Shown: positions 13,696 through 17,283 of the stretch, one piece after another
How the letters are laid out: every line of letters begins with the position of its first letter
Numbering within the stretch: position 1 is the stretch's first letter
Origin: Deltaproteobacteria bacterium
Lineage (GTDB): Bacteria; CG2-30-53-67
Length of the DNA: 17,283 nt
Direction: 5' to 3'
Assembly: GCA_013151235.1 (NCBI GenBank)
Contig: JAADIO010000025.1
Span: 1-17,283 of the forward strand
The notes under the pieces: generated by a model
What the model was told of the DNA's origin: nothing
What the model saw: only the letters and a program-made list of their open reading frames with translations
The model's database searches: none
Made by a program: the position numbers and the translations under genes

Positions 13696-15627
13696 ATGAT
13701 GCTGCAGGTGAAACGGGAACTTTCGGAGTTGTTTTTACAATTGAGAAGCGAGGACCCCGAATTGCGCCGTCAGGCCGCACGAATGTTGGGCGAGACGGGG
13801 AGTCCCAAGGCTGTTCCGGCCCTGGTCCGGGCACTGGAAGACCCCCATCGAGGTTGTCAGGAAGCAGCGATGGGGGCTCTCACTGCAATCGGTGGAGAGG
13901 AGACCATTCAGGAACTTGCCGGGCTTGTCTCCAGAGGGAAGGCCTATGTACGAAATGCTGCGATCGAAATCCTGGAACTGATCGGACGGGATGCGCCGGC
14001 ACTTCTGATGCACCTATTCCAGGAGGGAAATGATTCCGTCCGGATGATCGCAGCCAAGATCTTCGGCCATCTCCATGCCGTAGAAGCCATTCCCGTCGTG
14101 ACGGATTTATTGTACGATTCGAATCCCAACGTGCGTTGTGCGGCCCTGAACGCGCTGGGGGCGATCGGGGCCCGGGAGGCGCTTCCCCGGATTCGTGAAT
14201 TTCTGAAAGACCCGGAAGAATGGGTTCGTTTTTCCTCTATCCAGGCCCTGGGGAATCTCCGGGATCAGGCTTCTCTTCCGGCATTGTTGAGCCTTCTCGA
14301 TGACAATGTTGCAGAATCAACCTGTTGGGTGGCCGTAGAGGCGCTGGGCAGGATCGGGAGTGTTGAGGCACTGCCGAAACTGTTCGCCGCACTTCCCCGC
14401 GCCACACCGCTGGTTCAGCACCAGATCGTGCATCACCTCGTCCGGATTGCCTTACAGAACAACGAAGAGGATGCATGGCGGGTGGAGGCTTTCGCTCCCT
14501 ATGAAAGCTATTTTATTGCAGCCCTGAAAAGCCCGCAGAAGGAGGTCCAGGACTCTGCGGTCCAGGGGCTGGAATGGATCGGGACCGCCGGTGCCGTCAT
14601 CCCGCTTCTGACCTTCGCCCGGGCCCTTCATGAATATGCAGAAGAAGACCGCGTCAATGCTGTTCGAAAGACCTTGACGGTGATCGGCGAGCCGGATGAA
14701 CTGATTCGTCTCCTTTCAGAATCGGATTGCACGGGTGCTCCGGACGAACTCGTCTTGAAACTGGCCGGGGATGTCCTGGGGAAGTTGCGCGAATTCCGGG
14801 CCGTGCCGGCCATCATTCGGCATCTTGAAGCTCCTCCGGAACCTGTCCGCCGTACGATGGTACGTGCCCTTGGACGCATCGGGGATCCCGGGGCCGGTCC
14901 CGCTCTGATCAATCTTTTAGAGGACGGAAACGGACATGTGAGAAAAGAGGCGGCCTTCTCGCTTGGGCGAATCGGTGACGAAGAGGCTGTGCTCCCCCTC
15001 TTTGAAGCCCTTGACCGGGAGGAGTTCATGGATGTGCGGGAAACGATCCTTCATGCCCTCGTGGCCATCGGCGGCGATCGAGTCAAGGAAAAGTTCCGGG
15101 AATTTGTTTTTTATCCCGACCCCGATGTGCAGGCTCTGGCCATTCAGGGAATCGGCCTTTTAGGGGACGATGAGGCATGTGATCACCTGATTGCCAATCT
15201 GGGGAACGAAAACGAACGGATTCGTCTCAAGGTTGTCGAATGTCTGGGCAGGATTGATTGCGACCGGATGATGGAACCCTTGATTCACTCCCTGAACGAC
15301 GAGAGTGAACAGGTCCGTCTGGCCGCCGTAGCGGTTCTGGCAGCGCATCCTTCAACGTCGGTCGTCCGTTCTTTGATCGGTTCCCTGTATGACGACAGTC
15401 ATTGGGTTGCCTTCAAGTCCGCCGATGCACTGGGGCGGATCGGCGACCCCGTGGCGGTGGAAACCATGATGGCCCTTCTGCAGACAACCGATGATGTTGC
15501 TTTGAAGATTGCACTGGGTCGGGCTTTGAAGAAAATCGGTGATCCGCGTTCCGAGACGATTCTGCGCAGGATGGCGCTGGATCCGAATCCGGATATTCGT
15601 GCGCTTTTTTCGGGAAATGGGGAGTAA
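13696..15627 (+). CDS. HEAT-repeat (PBS lyase HEAT-like) protein beside cheR
   Basis: A 643-residue protein that is an uninterrupted array of helical HEAT-like repeats of about 30 residues, probably 15 to 20. Recurring cores can be read directly: ARMLGETGSPKAVPALV, LNALGAIGAREALPRI, VEALGRIGSVEALPKL, VRALGRIGDPGAGPALI, FSLGRIGDEEAVLPLF, ADALGRIGDPVAVETMM. No signal peptide, membrane helix, catalytic motif or other domain is visible, so a cytoplasmic binding or scaffold protein is inferred. The exact function is unknown. ATG 13696 is preferred (TTGGAG at 13684-13689, six bases upstream; a second ATG follows at 13699); an upstream GTG at 13633 has no ribosome site. It follows the sigma-28-like promoters and its stop is about 10 bases before cheR, so it is probably co-expressed with chemotaxis genes and may organise CheR, receptors or the motor. 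Confidence 0.9.
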   Translation: MMLQVKRELSELFLQLRSEDPELRRQAARMLGETGSPKAVPALVRALEDPHRGCQEAAMGALTAIGGEETIQELAGLVSRGKAYVRNAAIEILELIGRDAPALLMHLFQEGNDSVRMIAAKIFGHLHAVEAIPVVTDLLYDSNPNVRCAALNALGAIGAREALPRIREFLKDPEEWVRFSSIQALGNLRDQASLPALLSLLDDNVAESTCWVAVEALGRIGSVEALPKLFAALPRATPLVQHQIVHHLVRIALQNNEEDAWRVEAFAPYESYFIAALKSPQKEVQDSAVQGLEWIGTAGAVIPLLTFARALHEYAEEDRVNAVRKTLTVIGEPDELIRLLSESDCTGAPDELVLKLAGDVLGKLREFRAVPAIIRHLEAPPEPVRRTMVRALGRIGDPGAGPALINLLEDGNGHVRKEAAFSLGRIGDEEAVLPLFEALDREEFMDVRETILHALVAIGGDRVKEKFREFVFYPDPDVQALAIQGIGLLGDDEACDHLIANLGNENERIRLKVVECLGRIDCDRMMEPLIHSLNDESEQVRLAAVAVLAAHPSTSVVRSLIGSLYDDSHWVAFKSADALGRIGDPVAVETMMALLQTTDDVALKIALGRALKKIGDPRSETILRRMALDPNPDIRALFSGNGE

Positions 15628-15637
15628 TCCGTTGGTT

Positions 15638-16525
15638 ATGTCGCCTTCCGTGAAAAAGGATGTAAAATCCCGTCCGGTGCCGATGTTGGAGAGGATACGG
15701 ATTGATAAAAAATCCTTCCGGAATCTCCGGCAGATCATCTATGAACGTTCCGGGATCTCTGTGACGGAGGGGAAAGAATATTTACTGGAGAACCGCCTTG
15801 CCGACCGGCTGAAAGTAAACCACTGTAAATCCTTTGAGGAGTATGACTATTTCCTCCGTTATGAGCCGGGCGGAGAAGCGGAAATCGTCCGGATGGTGGA
15901 GTGTATCACTACCAACGAAACCTACTTCTTCCGGGAGGAGAGTCACTTTACGATGCTTCGGGAGGAAATTCTTCCACAGTTGGCTGAACAGAAAAGGTTC
16001 CGGGTGAACCCGTTAATCCGGATCTGGAGTGCCGCTTCCTCCACGGGGGAGGAGCCGTACACGATCTCCATCGTTGTGGAAGAGGCAAAACGGAACTTGT
16101 CAGGTGTGCGGGTGGAGATCCTTGCCAGTGATATCAATGATGCGGTGATCCGGTCCGCCCGTCGCGGGATTTATGAAGAAAATTCCGTCCGCCATATCCC
16201 GCCGGACATTCGAACGCGATATTTCAGCAAAGAGGGTGCCCGTTATCGTCTGGACGAGAAGATCAAGTCGCAAGTCCGTTTTGTCCATCTGAATCTGGTA
16301 GACAAGAACCGGCTGCGAAGTGCATCCGGGATGGATATTATCTTCTGCAAAAATGTCTTGATCTATTTTGATCCGGTCATGAAGAAGAAGGTCGTTGAGT
16401 CGCTCTATGATTCCCTGCTGCCGGGCGGATATCTCCTGATCGGCAGATCGGAAGCCCTCCATGATATTTCACGGGCCTTCCGACCGATGAAGATGAAAAA
16501 CGGTCTGGTCTATCGGAAGGAATAG
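15638..16525 (+). CDS. cheR: Chemotaxis protein methyltransferase CheR
   Basis: CheR transfers methyl groups from S-adenosylmethionine to glutamates of chemoreceptors, for adaptation. The protein has 295 residues from the chosen start. Seen: helical N-terminal CheR domain (about 20-90: FRNLRQIIYERSGI, LLENRLADRL), the family motif TTNETYFFRE (91-100), SAM-binding SAASSTGEEPY (131-141), LASDINDAVIRSARRGIY (162-179), and FCKNVLIYFD (236-245) with LPGGYLLIGRSEAL near the end. The start is uncertain: ATG 15617 (overlapping the HEAT stop), TTG 15632 (GGGGAG seven bases upstream), ATG 15638 and ATG 15683 are all in frame; only the last two-thirds of the N-terminal region is conserved. It has no C-terminal TPR extension, a contrast to some CheR proteins; a neighbouring repeat protein may fill a similar role. 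About 123 bases without a gene follow. Confidence 0.95.
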   Translation: MSPSVKKDVKSRPVPMLERIRIDKKSFRNLRQIIYERSGISVTEGKEYLLENRLADRLKVNHCKSFEEYDYFLRYEPGGEAEIVRMVECITTNETYFFREESHFTMLREEILPQLAEQKRFRVNPLIRIWSAASSTGEEPYTISIVVEEAKRNLSGVRVEILASDINDAVIRSARRGIYEENSVRHIPPDIRTRYFSKEGARYRLDEKIKSQVRFVHLNLVDKNRLRSASGMDIIFCKNVLIYFDPVMKKKVVESLYDSLLPGGYLLIGRSEALHDISRAFRPMKMKNGLVYRKE

Positions 16526-16648
16526 CTCCATTGTTTCTTCAGACGGGAGAACGCAGATTCTGCCGGGGGATATACATCGAAGATCCGTTGCAATGTTCAA
16601 AGCGGTACCGGAAGAAAAACAGAATCGATTTTCTGGAAAGGGCTTCTC

Positions 16649-17017
16649 ATGGCAACTCGAATTTTGGTCGTGGATGACGACAACATCACACGAAAGTTTG
16701 TCAGCTTCATTCTGAGGTCGGAAGGTTTTGAGGTCATTGCAGCGCAGGATGGAATGGAGGCCCTGGAGATGATGGGCGGGACGGAGGTGGATCTGGTTAT
16801 CACCGATCTCAATATGCCGAAGATGGATGGGGCCGAACTGATCCGGACGATCCGGAACGGGTCCGTGCAGCCCGATTTGCCGATCATCATGTTGAGTACG
16901 GAAGCGGATGAAGAAAGCCGGGACCTTGTTTTTCAGGCCGGTGTGTCGGATTACATGATCAAGCCTGTATCACGGAAAGAGCTGACGGACAAGGTTCGGG
17001 ATTGTGTGAAGAATTGA
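16649..17017 (+). CDS. CheY-like single-domain response regulator
   Basis: A 122-residue receiver domain with no output domain, so it acts by protein contact, for example at FliM or a kinase. Seen: RILVVDDDN (acidic pocket D9-D10-D11), the phosphoacceptor D53 in DLVITDLNMPKMDG, T84 in MLSTEA, and K105 in MIKP; all catalytic residues of the family are present. It differs from the downstream cheY: it has TDLNMP rather than TDWNMP, and DDNITRKF rather than DDFPTMRK. It may be a second CheY, a phosphate sink or a regulator for another partner; sequence alone does not decide. AAAGG lies eight bases before the ATG. It is 16 bases upstream of the next cheY gene, so the two are probably co-translated. 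Confidence 0.92.
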   Translation: MATRILVVDDDNITRKFVSFILRSEGFEVIAAQDGMEALEMMGGTEVDLVITDLNMPKMDGAELIRTIRNGSVQPDLPIIMLSTEADEESRDLVFQAGVSDYMIKPVSRKELTDKVRDCVKN

Positions 17018-17033
17018 CGGGAGGACTGCACCG

Positions 17034-17283
17034 ATGATGAATACCGATATTGATGTCCTGGTGGTGGATGATTTCCCGACCATGCGGAAGATCATCATGA
17101 ACCTGCTCAAGCAGCTCGGCTTCAAAAAGATCAAGGAAGCCGAAAATGGTGAGCATGCCCTGTCCGTTCTCCGGGCGGATCATGTCGATTTTGTCATTAC
17201 GGACTGGAACATGCCGAAGATGAGCGGGATCGATCTGTTGAAATCGATCCGGGCCGATACCGGTCTCAAGTCGATGCCGGTTC
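17034..17283 (+). CDS. cheY: Chemotaxis response regulator CheY, 5' part (3' end outside window)
   Basis: CheY-phosphate binds FliM and changes rotation. 83 residues are visible before the right edge. Seen: VLVVDDFPTMRKII with D12 and D13, KKIKEAENGEHAL, and VITDWNMPKMSGIDLL with D57-W58-N59-M60-P61; these fall at the same residue numbers as in E. coli CheY, which argues for a true chemotaxis CheY. The switch threonine and conserved lysine lie beyond the edge. ATG 17034 is preferred over 17037 because GGGAGG (17019-17024) is nine bases upstream. The next genes are likely further chemotaxis genes, but this is not visible. Confidence 0.95.
   Translation, partial: MMNTDIDVLVVDDFPTMRKIIMNLLKQLGFKKIKEAENGEHALSVLRADHVDFVITDWNMPKMSGIDLLKSIRADTGLKSMPV

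Overview
The window is one continuous, plus-strand block of flagellar and chemotaxis genes, with no mobile element, CRISPR array, rRNA or tRNA that I can see. Order: flgE (3' part) | terminator | sigma-54-type promoter | motA-motB-fliL-fliM-fliN-fliO-fliP-fliQ-fliR-flhB-flhA-flhF-flhG-fliA | sigma-28-type promoter(s) | HEAT-repeat gene-cheR-cheY-like-cheY (5' part, running off the right edge). The FlhF/FlhG pair points to a polar or otherwise low-number flagellate. Together with sigma-54 and FliA promoters, and a GC content in the mid-to-upper 50s by eye, this suggests a Gram-negative bacterium of the deltaproteobacterial (Desulfobacterota-like) type or a neighbouring phylum. That placement is inference from gene order and protein style, not from a database search.

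Region 1 (1-1285): the end of the hook protein gene closes with a textbook intrinsic terminator (9-bp perfect GC stem, T8). A 344-nt gene-free stretch follows, ending in a -24/-12 promoter with exact GG-N10-GC spacing 52 nt upstream of the motA start. Region 2 (1286-13565): stator genes (motAB), FliL, the switch proteins FliM and FliN, the type III export gate (FliO, P, Q, R, FlhB, FlhA), the number/placement regulators FlhF and FlhG, and the flagellar sigma factor FliA. Genes are mostly adjacent or overlapping, so this reads as one long operon in which the middle genes build the base and the last one switches on late genes.

Region 3 (13566-17283): the 130 nt after fliA contain two tandem sigma-28-like sequences that share a 12-nt direct repeat, so FliA may activate the downstream chemotaxis genes, starting within its own 3' end. 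These genes encode a 643-residue protein made entirely of HEAT-like repeats, a CheR methyltransferase, a CheY-like single-domain response regulator and a second, very canonical CheY.

The most unusual items are the HEAT-repeat protein paired with cheR, a G-rich interspersed-type repeat wedged between fliN and fliO (which also creates a false upstream start for fliO), a 14-codon leader ORF that overlaps the fliR start by ATGA, and the paired sigma-28-like sites. No wholly new system is demonstrated; the HEAT/CheR module is the best candidate for something not well described.
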